From DAOTXR01 sp034435375 (GTDB lineage Bacteria; Chloroflexota; Anaerolineae; Aggregatilineales; UBA3940): a DNA stretch of 64,000 bases. The stretch is from contig DAOTXR010000037.1 in NCBI GenBank assembly GCA_034435375.1, positions 62,001 to 126,000 of the forward strand, given 5' to 3'. The notes under the pieces were generated by a model that worked only from the letters and a program-made list of their open reading frames with translations, did no database searches and was not told the DNA's origin. The position numbers and the translations under genes are program-made. Positions 1-8,560 of the stretch are shown piece by piece (within the stretch, counting starts at the first letter, position 1; each line of letters opens with the position of its first letter).

Positions 1-2
1 GC

Positions 3-920
3 TTGCGCTGGCAGGGGGACGACGGTCCGCATGGCACTGGCGTCGCTACCTACGATGTGGAGATGAGCCTCGACGGCGGCTCCTGGCAGATGATTGCAGC
101 CCGGACAGCCGAACAGAACCTGACCTACGATCTGCCGGGCGGGGGCGTGTTCACGTTTCGGGTGAGGGCCACAGACAAGGCCGGCAATGTGGGGCCATAT
201 TCGTCGGTGGCAACAGTACGGCTGTTCGCTACGCTGTCGGCCCAGGTGGTTGATCTGCGCGGACAGCCAGTACCCTACGCCCGTGTTGAGCTGAGCGATG
301 GATCACTGCACGATGCCGACGCGGCGGGCATCGTTCGCATCGAGTTCAGCCAGGCCGGCGTGGTCTCCATTGCCCGTGTGGAGGGATCGGCCCAGGGGCT
401 GGGTACCCCGCCACCGGTCGAGGTTGCGCTAGGGCAGGACACTACAGCCCTGTGGACACTGATACCGCAGCCCAACCTGATCCCCAACAGCACCTTCGAG
501 CGGGGGTTAGAAGGCTGGAGCGTCTCTTCGGCTGGCGATGTGCAGGCTGTTGACCTGCAGACGGATCGCGGCAGCGTGCTGCGCCTCAGGGGCGGTCGGC
601 GTGCCTGGGGGCCGCCTTCTGCCTCGACGGCGATCGTCATCCCACGCGATATGAGCCAAGCCGTGCTTCATTTTGCCTACCGTTTGCCGGTGGCCGAGCG
701 AGTCCTGCGGCTGCGGGCTATCACGAGAGCAGGCCAGCAAACCTTGTGGCACACTCAGGAACCCACGCTGGATTTTGCCGACGTACTGATTGAAGTGGGC
801 GCACTGGCAGGCCAGCGCGTGGAGCTGCGTTTTGAACTGTGGAGCACCAAAGACAGCGGGGACGGCATCGCCGAGATCGATGACGTGATCCTGGGAAATG
901 TGCCAATACTGTCCAACTAG
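3..920 (+). CDS. Secreted modular protein, C-terminal part (5' end outside window)
   Basis: The reading frame is open to the left edge, so only the last ~305 residues are visible; the TTG at 3 is probably an internal codon. Residues ~1-75 look like a fibronectin-III/Ig-type repeat (ending near FRVRATDKAGNVGPYSS). Residues ~77-150 resemble a carboxypeptidase-regulatory-like beta-sandwich (QVVDLRGQPVPYARVEL). From ~155 a galactose-binding/CBM-like jelly roll follows, with the usual NLIPNSTFERGLEGW opening and an EIDDVILG ending. No catalytic domain is visible. I infer an extracytoplasmic protein, perhaps adhesive or carbohydrate-binding, but its main domain lies outside the window. Confidence 0.75.
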   Translation: MRWQGDDGPHGTGVATYDVEMSLDGGSWQMIAARTAEQNLTYDLPGGGVFTFRVRATDKAGNVGPYSSVATVRLFATLSAQVVDLRGQPVPYARVELSDGSLHDADAAGIVRIEFSQAGVVSIARVEGSAQGLGTPPPVEVALGQDTTALWTLIPQPNLIPNSTFERGLEGWSVSSAGDVQAVDLQTDRGSVLRLRGGRRAWGPPSASTAIVIPRDMSQAVLHFAYRLPVAERVLRLRAITRAGQQTLWHTQEPTLDFADVLIEVGALAGQRVELRFELWSTKDSGDGIAEIDDVILGNVPILSN

Positions 921-1041
921 AGCCGGCAAATCTGAGAAAGGTGAGCTGCCGAGCAGCTTCCTTCGGTCAATGGCAGGGCCGGACCAGCATCCACTGAATA
1001 AACTGGTTTTCCAGCCCCTGAACAGACACTCAGACATACTT

Positions 1042-1071
1042 CATCAGGGCACCCTGACAGGTGCCCTGATG
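1042..1071. terminator. Perfect hairpin between convergent genes
   Basis: A 12-bp perfect inverted repeat (CATCAGGGCACC / GGTGCCCTGATG) with a 6-nt loop lies between the stop at 920 (+) and the stop at 1102 (-). There is no strong T-run on either side, so termination is inferred from position and symmetry. It could serve both strands. Confidence 0.6.
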
Positions 1072-1101
1072 CTATCCGACCCCGTGAAGCGGAGAGGCAC
1101 A

Positions 1102-2157
1102 TCACAAAAGGTTGATGGTGATCGGGAAGATGGCGTGCAGGATCAGCCCCAGAATGAACGTACCACCCGCCAGCCGGGTGAAACGAAAGGCAATCGAGAC
1201 GAACCACAGCGGCCACACCGGATAATTCTCCGGCGGCTCGGCTGGCTTGGGTGACGAGTACAGCTTCAGGGTCTCGATCAGCATCGGCACTGAGAGCAGC
1301 ACCAGCCCTAGCCACACGCTCAGGTACCCGGCCAGCACCAGCACCAGCACCACCGGGTAGAAGAAAATGAACAAAGCCTGGTTCAGGCGCAGTGCAGCTT
1401 TCTCGCCAATGATCACAGGCAGCGTATGGATACCTCTTGGAGAGTCCTGCGGAAGCTTGTCGATGTGCTTGCCGATCAGCACCGTCGTTACCAGAATGGC
1501 ATATGGCAACGTAGCAACCAGCGCCCACATCGGAATTTCCCCTGACGCGGCATAGTACGTGCCGCCAATCATCAAGGGCCCCCATACCAGCAGGACACCT
1601 AACTCGCCCAGCCCCATGCGCTTGAGGCGGATCGGCGGTGCGGTGTAGAACACACTGATAAACAATCCGGCCAGCGCAAACGCAATCACGAGCGGCCCGC
1701 GCATGATTGCCAGGAAGATCAAAATTCCCAGGTCGATCACGTTGATGATCAGGATGGCTGCCCACATCTCGCGTTTGCTTGACATCCCAGACAGGATCGG
1801 ATGAGGCGCATACTGGGCACGAGCGTAATCCTCCGACGAGTCCAGGCCAGACGCCAGATCAAAGTAGTCGTTGAGCAGGTTGTTGGAAGCATGGGCCAGC
1901 ACAATGCCGAACACGGAAAGGATGAAGTAGAGCCAGTTGAAGCCTGGAGACTGGATCGCTAACAGCCCACCGATGAGGCCAGACGTAAGCGTCATCGAAA
2001 AGACACACGCTCGCGTCATGATCAGCCACTTAGAAATGACATCCATCATCCTGCTCTGGGAGAGGTTGCAGCTCAGAATCGTCTCTTTCCAGTTTTGCCA
2101 CAGGTAGGCCAGCGAGAGAGTGGGAGTCCTCGTTTCTGTGTTTGTCGTTGTCTGCAT
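1102..2157 (-). CDS. UbiA-family prenyltransferase (MenA-like)
   Basis: A 351-aa polytopic membrane protein with both Asp-rich motifs of UbiA prenyltransferases: NDYFDLASGLD around residues 96-106 and HIDKLPQDSPRG around 231-242. These bind the Mg2+-diphosphate of the polyprenyl donor. About nine hydrophobic helices follow a ~40-residue polar N-terminus. The second motif followed by TLPVIIG resembles 1,4-dihydroxy-2-naphthoate polyprenyltransferases (MenA), so a menaquinone role is plausible. Other UbiA substrates such as tocopherol or chlorophyll precursors cannot be excluded, and no other men genes are nearby. The ATG at 2157 has a GGAGGAGA ribosome site about 7 nt upstream. The gene converges with the one ending at 920. 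Confidence 0.85.
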   Translation of the reverse strand: MQTTTNTETRTPTLSLAYLWQNWKETILSCNLSQSRMMDVISKWLIMTRACVFSMTLTSGLIGGLLAIQSPGFNWLYFILSVFGIVLAHASNNLLNDYFDLASGLDSSEDYARAQYAPHPILSGMSSKREMWAAILIINVIDLGILIFLAIMRGPLVIAFALAGLFISVFYTAPPIRLKRMGLGELGVLLVWGPLMIGGTYYAASGEIPMWALVATLPYAILVTTVLIGKHIDKLPQDSPRGIHTLPVIIGEKAALRLNQALFIFFYPVVLVLVLAGYLSVWLGLVLLSVPMLIETLKLYSSPKPAEPPENYPVWPLWFVSIAFRFTRLAGGTFILGLILHAIFPITINLL

Positions 2158-2179
2158 CGGGTGATCTCCTCCAGCAACG

Positions 2180-2195
2180 CGATCTGCGCAGATCG
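2180..2195. promoter_or_regulatory. 16-bp perfect palindrome in 5' leader of prenyltransferase
   Basis: CGATCTGCGCAGATCG is a perfect palindrome located 23 bp upstream of the ATG at 2157 and downstream of the candidate -10 at 2240-2235. It may be an operator or an RNA hairpin; the sequence alone does not decide. Confidence 0.4.
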
Positions 2196-2234
2196 TTAAA
2201 ATTGTTTAGTTCATACTGAAAGTATCTGCCGCTG

Positions 2235-2240
2235 ATTATA
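2235..2240 (-). promoter_or_regulatory. Candidate -10 (TATAAT) for prenyltransferase
   Basis: On the minus strand a consensus TATAAT lies about 77 bp upstream of the start at 2157. The hexamer 17 bp further upstream (TCGAAT) matches TTGACA at only three positions, so this is a moderate candidate. Confidence 0.4.
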
Positions 2241-2278
2241 TCCCGCGCCTCGCCCAAATTCGAGCCTCTCATCCAGGG

Positions 2279-2312
2279 AAAAATCAAGGGGCGGGCATGA
2301 TCCCGCCCTTGC
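2279..2312 (-). terminator. Intrinsic terminator of aldo/keto reductase gene
   Basis: Read on the minus strand, CAAGGGCGGG pairs with CCCGCCCCTTG (one bulged base, 6-nt loop) and is followed by A then six T residues (2284-2279). It lies 66 bp past the stop codon at 2378 and has the form of a Rho-independent terminator. Confidence 0.75.
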
Positions 2313-2377
2313 GAAGGTTGCTAGGCTGTGTTGTATAGCAAGCCTGCTGTAATGCATCCCAGCCACGCAGTTAGGCG

Positions 2378-3349
2378 CTACCAGGCGTAGGCTTCGGGAG
2401 CCGCGCCTCCAGGGCCAGGCCAGATGCTATCCAGCTTGGCCAGTGTTTCTTGGCTAAGTTTAATCTCCAGAGATCGCAGGCTACCCGTCAATTGATCCAT
2501 CGTGCGCGGTCCAATGATCGGCGCCGTTACAGCGGGCTGGTGCAGCAGCCATGCCAGCGCCAGGTTGGCTGGCTCCTCGCCTAGTTCCGTACACAGGTTC
2601 TCGTACTGCTCCATCTGCTTGCGGTGCTTTTTCATCCTCTCCCGCGCCCTCTCCGAGGCGCGGCGGCCCCCTTTGGCTTTCTTGAGAGCGCCGCCCAGCA
2701 GCCCCCCGGCCAGCGGACTATAGGGGATCAGCCCCAGGCCATAACTCTGGCACGCCGGAATCACCTCGAGTTCGATCATGCGATCGGCCAGATTATAGAG
2801 GCTTTGCTCACAGACCAATCCCATGAAGTTTCGTTGTTTAGCTGCCTCGTTGGCTTGTGCAATATGCCATCCGGCGAAGTTGCTGCTGCCGACATAAATA
2901 ACTTTGCCTGACTGAACCAATTGCTCCATGGCCTGCCAGATCTCCTCCCATGGCACGCTACGGTCGATGTGGTGCATCTGATACAGATCAAGGTGGTCAG
3001 TCTTCATGCGACGCAGGCTCTCTTCACAAGCCCGCCGGATGTGGTAAGCTGACAGCCCGCGCTCGTTGGGCCATTCCCCCATTCTGCCGTACACCTTGGT
3101 GGCCAACACAACTTTCTCGCGGCGGCCACCGCCCTGGGCAAACCAGCGCCCGATGATCTGCTCGGTGATGCCCTCACCAACCTTCCAACCATAGACATTG
3201 GCGGTATCAAAAAAGTTGATCCCCAGTTCCAGAGCCTCATCCATGATAGCAAAACTGTCGGCTTCACTGGTCTCTGGCCCGAAGTTCATTGTGCCCAGGC
3301 ACAGCCGACTGACCAGCAACCCCGTCCTACCCAGACGTGTGTACTCCAT
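2378..3349 (-). CDS. Aldo/keto reductase
   Basis: A 323-aa cytosolic NADPH-dependent oxidoreductase of the aldo/keto reductase superfamily. The catalytic tetrad is visible: D48 and Y53 in FDTANVYG, K85 in ATKVYG and H126 in DLYQMHH. The typical SSNFAGW segment and a C-terminal coenzyme-binding stretch (IIGPRTMDQL) are present. The length is normal. It resembles the YghZ/GSP69-type subfamily acting on small aldehydes or ketones, but the physiological substrate cannot be read from sequence. The ATG at 3349 has AAGGAG about 8 nt upstream. It is a single-gene unit with its own terminator. Confidence 0.88.
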   Translation of the reverse strand: MEYTRLGRTGLLVSRLCLGTMNFGPETSEADSFAIMDEALELGINFFDTANVYGWKVGEGITEQIIGRWFAQGGGRREKVVLATKVYGRMGEWPNERGLSAYHIRRACEESLRRMKTDHLDLYQMHHIDRSVPWEEIWQAMEQLVQSGKVIYVGSSNFAGWHIAQANEAAKQRNFMGLVCEQSLYNLADRMIELEVIPACQSYGLGLIPYSPLAGGLLGGALKKAKGGRRASERARERMKKHRKQMEQYENLCTELGEEPANLALAWLLHQPAVTAPIIGPRTMDQLTGSLRSLEIKLSQETLAKLDSIWPGPGGAAPEAYAW

Positions 3350-3899
3350 GGCAGCTACTCCTTATCTATGTTTCTTCTTTAGAAGAGAACTGCTAGGGAC
3401 GTTTTCGCGTTTCATCTCACGATGTCAAAAGGGCCTTTCTTCAATTTGTGATGTGATCATGAGTATGCCTGATTGAACTGAGATGGCACAGCCGCTGAAA
3501 ACGTCGGATAATTTACTCCATCATATTATTGCCACGAGATCTTGAAAAACCAATAATGCCTGCTAACATCTGCATAAGATGCAAAACCCCGGCCACTGAC
3601 GGGGAGCTTCGCGCCCGCTGGAACCTTGATTGACCTCTCGCAAGGGTGCCTATAGGGTTTTCGTTTTCTCCCCTCAGCGGGTTGGCCACTGCTCTGACCT
3701 TTTCTTCCCGCCCACCTGGCCGGTTCCGATTGCCCGCCTTGAATTATCCGTCGTTTTCAGCGGCAACATCGGCAGAGCCATTCGATCCCCTCACTTTCAG
3801 GGTTGTGATAGGTACCCCCTAGCCACCTCGCTAGCTGAGCGCAATAGCTCTGGTGTATACTGAAGCATATCCAGACCATCCAGGGAGGGTAGTGAGAGT
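3350..3899. other. 550-bp intergenic region between divergent genes
   Basis: No convincing gene was found. A perfect TTGACA occurs on the minus strand at 3428-3423, but no good -10 lies 16-18 bp downstream. On the plus strand TATACT at 3856-3861 is a possible -10 for the following gene. At ~3582-3661 complementary ends (AAAACCC and GGGTTTT) enclose small hairpins, suggesting a structured RNA or mere GC-rich pairing. An ORF at 3630-3863 has no recognisable protein features. Confidence 0.5.
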
Positions 3900-4856
3900 T
3901 TGTCATCTGACTGTGTCACGCAGCAGGGTCTGGCGATTCGCCCTCTGACGTTCCTGCAGACTTACCAATCGGCAGATGTGGTGATTGGCTCGTTGCTCCA
4001 GCAAGACGCCGATGTCCAGCGCTGGCTGGGGCCAGCTAGTCTGCGTACACTGTTTCGCTATACTTTGGTGCCGCTCTATTACCACTGGGCGACGTCGGGA
4101 TATGGCGCCTTTGCCGACGAACAGTCAGTGGGTTGGATGTATTTGCGCGGATGGTATCAGGTGCTCTACATCGAGACGCTGGTCGTGCATTCTGACTGGC
4201 AACAGCAGCCCATCGGAACAGCACTGCTGCACTTCGCTGAGACCCAGGCCCGTGAGCAACGGCGCGAGTGGCTGGCGTTGACCGTCACCAATGCCAGTCC
4301 GTACATCCTCGAACAGTATGAAGCGCACGGCTTTGAGCGTGGACATTGGCGCCTGATGCACTGTGAAGGTGTTCACGCTTTCTCAGATCACTCCGCCAGT
4401 GGCATACGGCTGGTCCCGTTGATCGGGCAGGCCGTGCAGCGCGTCTACCATCGCTTTGCACATCTGGACGTGACGGCCAGTGACGCCGCTGGCAGGGCTT
4501 CATTGGCCCGCTTTCTGACTCGCGATCCTTATCGCAGGCTGGGAAGGAACTGGCTGGTCGTTTACAAAGACCAACCGATCGGCTACCTGAATGGCCAGGT
4601 CAATGATGCCCAATGCACTTTCTATCTGGCAAGCGACCCACACTGGTGGGGAAGCCCTGCCGAGTTCTCAGCGGTCCATGCGGCCCTGGAGGCGCTCAGC
4701 GTGTCTCCGGCCAGCATTGATCTGCGTCTGGCTAGCAGCGGCCACCACGAAGCTGCCCGCCAGGCACTTGGGCAGCATGGCTTTGCCGAGTGCTCGGCCA
4801 CTACTGTGCGCATGTATAAGAACCTGTCCGGCGATCATCGCGGGCCTGCCTGCTGA
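3900..4856 (+). CDS. Tandem GNAT-type N-acetyltransferase
   Basis: A 318-aa protein. Residues ~90-150 form a clear GNAT core: beta-4 IETLVVH followed by a pyrophosphate loop QQQPIGTALLHFAE and a YEAHGFERG beta-5/alpha-4 ending. The C-terminal half (~165-310) repeats the GNAT pattern weakly and ends HGFAECSATTVRMYKN, so it is probably a second, degenerate acetyltransferase domain. Acetyl-CoA-dependent N-acylation is inferred; the acceptor is unknown. The start is the TTG at 3900, with AGGGAGGG about 10 nt upstream; no in-frame ATG is better placed. The next gene starts 44 bp downstream on the same strand. Confidence 0.75.
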   Translation: MSSDCVTQQGLAIRPLTFLQTYQSADVVIGSLLQQDADVQRWLGPASLRTLFRYTLVPLYYHWATSGYGAFADEQSVGWMYLRGWYQVLYIETLVVHSDWQQQPIGTALLHFAETQAREQRREWLALTVTNASPYILEQYEAHGFERGHWRLMHCEGVHAFSDHSASGIRLVPLIGQAVQRVYHRFAHLDVTASDAAGRASLARFLTRDPYRRLGRNWLVVYKDQPIGYLNGQVNDAQCTFYLASDPHWWGSPAEFSAVHAALEALSVSPASIDLRLASSGHHEAARQALGQHGFAECSATTVRMYKNLSGDHRGPAC

Positions 4857-4900
4857 TCCCGCACAAGTCAGACGGACTGTATATCGGAGGTAGAGCCAGC

Positions 4901-5662
4901 ATGACTAACCCCTCTGTCTTCATCGGCATCGACTCCACGCAGGGACCACGTCATATCACATATGCCATCCTCAACGATCGGCTGCACATCCAGCGCATTG
5001 CCACTGCCCAGCTCAGCCAAGTTGTGGAGGATATGCACGTGTATCCGTCAGCCCTGTGCGCCATTGCCGGGCCGAGCGGTCCCAATCGCGGCCTGATGGC
5101 TGACCCTCTCTATCGCGACCGTCTTGGCCTGAAGCGCAGGCGGGACAGGTACAGCGCATACCGTGTGTGCGAGTACGAGCTGAAGCGGCGCGGGATCAAC
5201 ATCTACAAGACTCCGCCTGAAAATGGGAACGTCCCGCGTTGGATGCAGACCTGCTGGGATTTGTATAGGCAGCTTCGCATGGCGGGCTTTGTGGATTATC
5301 CGCGACCTGGCTCGCGCCGCCTGGTAGAAGTCTATCCTTATGCGGTCTACACCGTGCTGGCGGGCAGCACACCGTATCCCAAGAATAGCGTTGAAGGGCT
5401 GCTCCAGCGGCAGTTAGTACTCTATGAGGAAGGGGTGCGCATCCACGATCCGATGTTGATCCTCGAAGAATGGACACGTCACCACCTGCGTACCGGTAAG
5501 CTCAACCTCCACGATGTCCTCCGGCTTGACCAGCTTGATGCTCTGGCTGCGGCCTATACAGCCTTTATCATGGAGCGCGAGCCAGAGAACATGACTGCCG
5601 TCGGCGATCCGCTGGAAGGTCTGATTGTCGTCCCAACAGGCGCTCTACAGGACGCCTACTGA
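4901..5662 (+). CDS. DUF429 family protein (predicted RNase H-fold)
   Basis: A 253-aa protein with the DUF429 layout: an N-terminal GIDST segment (residues 9-13), a central Arg-rich region with CEYELKRRG, a VEVYPYAVYTVLAG motif, and C-terminal LDQLDALAAAYTA with paired acidic residues. The family has been predicted by fold comparison to be RNase H-like; no activity is assured. The GGAGG 11 nt upstream supports the ATG at 4901. It sits between the tandem GNAT gene and a TIM-barrel gene in one direction, so the three may be cotranscribed. Confidence 0.75.
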   Translation: MTNPSVFIGIDSTQGPRHITYAILNDRLHIQRIATAQLSQVVEDMHVYPSALCAIAGPSGPNRGLMADPLYRDRLGLKRRRDRYSAYRVCEYELKRRGINIYKTPPENGNVPRWMQTCWDLYRQLRMAGFVDYPRPGSRRLVEVYPYAVYTVLAGSTPYPKNSVEGLLQRQLVLYEEGVRIHDPMLILEEWTRHHLRTGKLNLHDVLRLDQLDALAAAYTAFIMEREPENMTAVGDPLEGLIVVPTGALQDAY

Positions 5663-5734
5663 TCTCTACTCCTGGGGTCGCTCTACCCAGCCATCTATTT
5701 GAGATCGGGAGTCATTTCGCACACGGCCTGCGCT

Positions 5735-6559
5735 ATGAACTTGGCTGTCACGTCCACCTGTTTTCACCAGCCGCTCAGCGCTGGACAGATGCACCTGTGG
5801 GATGTGCCCGGCGAAGCTCGTGTGCTTGGCCTGCCTTACGTTGAGCTACAGGACTGCTTTTTGCCGCCTGCCGCACCGGGGTTGCTCCAAAACCTGCTTC
5901 ACCGTTTCAGACTGCCCAGCCCCGCCCTGCCCGACCGGAAGTACGACCGCCGTCAGATCCGGCGCATTGGCAGGGCGCTACACTATTACAATATGGCGCT
6001 GGCAGCCTGGAGCTGCCAGCCGTCCCTGGGCCTGCCGGAGCAGCTGCCCCAGGCGCGGGCTTACGTGCGGTTGGCCCTCCAGACAGCCAGTCAGCTCGGT
6101 GCGTCGATCCTGTGCCTCACAGTAGATCATCAGGCCATCGCCCACACCATCTCACCTGTGGTGGACACGCTCAGCCTGCTGGTCGTGGATGCTGAGCGGC
6201 TGAACATCCGGCTGGCTGTCGAACCCGATGACGTATCTGCTCACGCCGACCGCCTGCTGGGTGTTCTCCAGGGCGTCAACTCACCCTGGCTGGGGGTGTG
6301 CCTGAGATTTGGTAGCCTCTTACCAGAGCACAGCAGTGAGGATTTCGAATTGCTGGCTCCACATGCCATTCACGTTCGCGCCAATAGTCTGGCTTTTGAC
6401 GCCTACAGAGAGGAGACAACCGTTCTCTACAGCTACTGCGTTGGTGTGTTGAAGACACTGCGTTACACCGGCGCCATTGCTATCGAGTACACCGGCAATG
6501 CTTCTCCTGCCGAAGGTGTGCAACAGATGCGCCGTCTGATCGAGAAGTACTGGTACTGA
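5735..6559 (+). CDS. Sugar-phosphate isomerase/epimerase-like TIM barrel
   Basis: A protein of about 274 aa resembling the xylose-isomerase-like TIM-barrel (AP endonuclease 2) family. It opens NLAVTSTCFHQ, has LGLPYVELQD near strand 2, repeated ILCLTVDH and LAVEPDD strand ends with acidic residues, and ends AIAIEYTGN before a final helix. Metal-binding acids are probable (E in LAVEPDD, E in IAIEYTG). The substrate is unknown. The frame also opens at a TTG at 5699, but the ATG at 5735 gives the usual family start; neither has a good ribosome site. The gene converges with the next. Confidence 0.65.
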   Translation: MNLAVTSTCFHQPLSAGQMHLWDVPGEARVLGLPYVELQDCFLPPAAPGLLQNLLHRFRLPSPALPDRKYDRRQIRRIGRALHYYNMALAAWSCQPSLGLPEQLPQARAYVRLALQTASQLGASILCLTVDHQAIAHTISPVVDTLSLLVVDAERLNIRLAVEPDDVSAHADRLLGVLQGVNSPWLGVCLRFGSLLPEHSSEDFELLAPHAIHVRANSLAFDAYREETTVLYSYCVGVLKTLRYTGAIAIEYTGNASPAEGVQQMRRLIEKYWY

Positions 6560-6591
6560 TGTCTTCCAAAGTAAGTTGAAACCGAATCTCC

Positions 6592-7119
6592 TTAGCTTCG
6601 CCCTTCTCTCAGAAACCCTCGAGAGACACTGCGTGTCTCCTCGACTGTGACGAAGGCTTTCGGATCAACCTGCGTGGCGATCTGCACCACACGCGCCACA
6701 TCGCGTCTACGCACAACTACCCACACCAGCCCCACTGTGCCCGACGATCCTTCGCCTGAAGTGCGTGTTGCACCGTAACCAGCCTCCCGAATAGCCTCGA
6801 CTACTGGCAGAGAGCGCGTCATGGAGATCACGGTAACGGTCGCGAAGCCTTGCCCCATCCGTTCCTCGATCAAAATGCCCACCCATGTTCCAGCGGCGAA
6901 ACCGCCACAGTAGGCTATCAGATACCATACATTGGTCAAGTCGCGGGCCACTGCCCCGAACGTGAGCGCAAAAGTCAGCGCTTCAATGAAGGCCAGCATG
7001 GCAACCAGCAGCCGGCTGGAACGTCCCATGATCAACAGTCGGATGGTTGAAATGGCAATGCTGCCCACTCGCACAGCAAAGATCAGCAAGGCCCCCAGCA
7101 CAATGTTGTGAATACCCAT
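6592..7119 (-). CDS. UPF0316 / DUF2179 membrane protein
   Basis: About 175 aa with three N-terminal transmembrane segments (residues ~5-25, 33-55, 60-80) containing RVGSIAISTIRLLIMGR, followed by a soluble C-terminal DUF2179 domain (AGYGATRTSGEGSSG, VVVRRRDV). This architecture matches the UPF0316 family, whose function is not established. The frame extends upstream to 7176, but the ATG at 7119 has CAGAGGAGCC directly upstream and gives the usual family length. It lies just downstream of the aminotransferase gene and could be cotranscribed with it. Confidence 0.78.
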   Translation of the reverse strand: MGIHNIVLGALLIFAVRVGSIAISTIRLLIMGRSSRLLVAMLAFIEALTFALTFGAVARDLTNVWYLIAYCGGFAAGTWVGILIEERMGQGFATVTVISMTRSLPVVEAIREAGYGATRTSGEGSSGTVGLVWVVVRRRDVARVVQIATQVDPKAFVTVEETRSVSRGFLREGRS

Positions 7120-7203
7120 AGGCTCCTCTGCCCTGATCAAGGCGCCAGGTATGCGACACCCTGTCACACCCGGCATCGATGGTATGCTCGCCTCCCTTGG
7201 CTG

Positions 7204-8364
7204 TCAGCCATGGCGACGCATAAAGCGCGCGATGCGTTCCAGTGCCTCTTCGATCTTCTCATAGGCGGTGGCATAGGATGCCCTCACAAAGCCAGCTCCA
7301 CTGCCACCGAAGGCTGTACCGGGTACCATCGCAACCCGTTCCTCAGTCAGCAGCTTTTCAGCAAAGGTGGTCTCGTCCATGCCAGAAGCGGCAATCGAGG
7401 GAAAAGCGTAAAATGCGCCGTGAGGCTCAAATGTCTCCAGCCCGAGCTGGTTCAGACCACTCACAATTAACCTGCGGCGACGGTCGTACTCAGCCCGCAT
7501 CTCCTCAACATAGGGAGCACCCTCCTCTAATGCCTTGAGTGCTGCGACCTGGGCCATCGTGGGGGCCGACATGATAGTGTACTGGTGGATCTTGCGCATC
7601 GCAGCCAGCACTTCCGGCGAGGCGGCTGCATAGCCGATGCGCCACCCTGTCATGGCGTAGTCCTTCGAAAATCCTCCCAGTGTGATCGTCCGCTCACGCA
7701 TCCCCGGCAGGCTGGCAAAGCAGGTGTGTTGGACTCCGTACACGAGTTGATCGTAGATCTCATCGGAGATCACCAGTAGATCGTGTCTCTCGGCCAGCTT
7801 GGCAATCTCCATCAGCCGCTCGCGCGACATCACAGCGCCGGTCGGGTTATTGGGATAGCTCAGCAGAATAGCTTTGGTGCGCTCGGTGATCGCGGCACCA
7901 ATGGCAGTAGCTGTCACCTGGAAGTCATGCTCGACGTGCGTCGCAATCGTAACGGCCTTGCCGCCTGCCAACACGATTTCCGGCACATAAGCCACAAAGC
8001 ACGGTTCTGGTACGATCACCTCGTCACCAGGGTCCAGGATGGCATTGAGCGCCAGGTACAGCGCCTCCGACACGCCCACTGTGATCAGGACCTCGGTCTC
8101 CGGATCGTAGCGAACGCCATACAGCCGGTTCAGATGGGCGCTGAGAGCCTGCCTCACCTCCAAGATGCCAGAGTTGGATGTATAGTGTGTCTGGCCTGCG
8201 TGCAACGAGCGGATGCCCGCCTCCAAGATCGGATCGGGTGTCACGAAGTCCGGCTCACCGATGCCCAGTGAGATCACGTCGTCCATTGTGGCGGCGATGT
8301 CAAAGAACTTGCGGATGCCAGAGGGCGGAATGCCTTGCACTCGCTGTGAGACGAAGTTGCGCAT
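7204..8364 (-). CDS. PLP-dependent class I/II aminotransferase
   Basis: A 386-aa fold-type I aminotransferase of the AspC/PatA-like subgroup. Visible landmarks are GIGEPDF near the N-terminus, the YPNNPTG phosphate-side motif, SDEIYDQLVY with the pyridine-binding Asp, and the Schiff-base lysine K234 in GGFSKDYAMTGWRIGY. The reaction is reversible amino transfer between an amino acid (aspartate, alanine or aromatic) and a 2-oxoacid; the substrate is not decidable. The frame is open up to 8604, but the ATG at 8364 has AGGAG upstream and starts at the usual place. Spacing to the UPF0316 gene is 84 bp. Confidence 0.88.
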   Translation of the reverse strand: MRNFVSQRVQGIPPSGIRKFFDIAATMDDVISLGIGEPDFVTPDPILEAGIRSLHAGQTHYTSNSGILEVRQALSAHLNRLYGVRYDPETEVLITVGVSEALYLALNAILDPGDEVIVPEPCFVAYVPEIVLAGGKAVTIATHVEHDFQVTATAIGAAITERTKAILLSYPNNPTGAVMSRERLMEIAKLAERHDLLVISDEIYDQLVYGVQHTCFASLPGMRERTITLGGFSKDYAMTGWRIGYAAASPEVLAAMRKIHQYTIMSAPTMAQVAALKALEEGAPYVEEMRAEYDRRRRLIVSGLNQLGLETFEPHGAFYAFPSIAASGMDETTFAEKLLTEERVAMVPGTAFGGSGAGFVRASYATAYEKIEEALERIARFMRRHG

Positions 8365-8560
8365 GGCGTGCTCCTGTTGAAATGGTTCTGAGTACCACGT
8401 GCTAAGTCTGAAAACATCTTGGCTAGCTAGGTTCTGACTGTGCTCTTTTCCTTCCTGTGAGAGCATGGGTCTGTACATGAAGAGGCAACTTCGACGTTTG
8501 TGATGAATATCAGAGGGGCTACTCTGCAGGTCAGCCACACAGTTGCTTGCGACCGACTCC

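Noticed and set aside
917..1765. 282-aa minus-strand ORF overlapping the prenyltransferase
   Set aside because: Off-frame shadow of the UbiA gene, rich in His, Arg and Gly with no domain features.
3580..3620. Cobalamin-riboswitch-like GCCACTG flanked by CCCC/GGGG
   Set aside because: The B12 box and other conserved parts are absent, and neighbours are not cobalamin genes.
3630..3863. 77-aa ORF in intergenic gap
   Set aside because: No ribosome site, no recognisable motif, and odd composition; likely chance.
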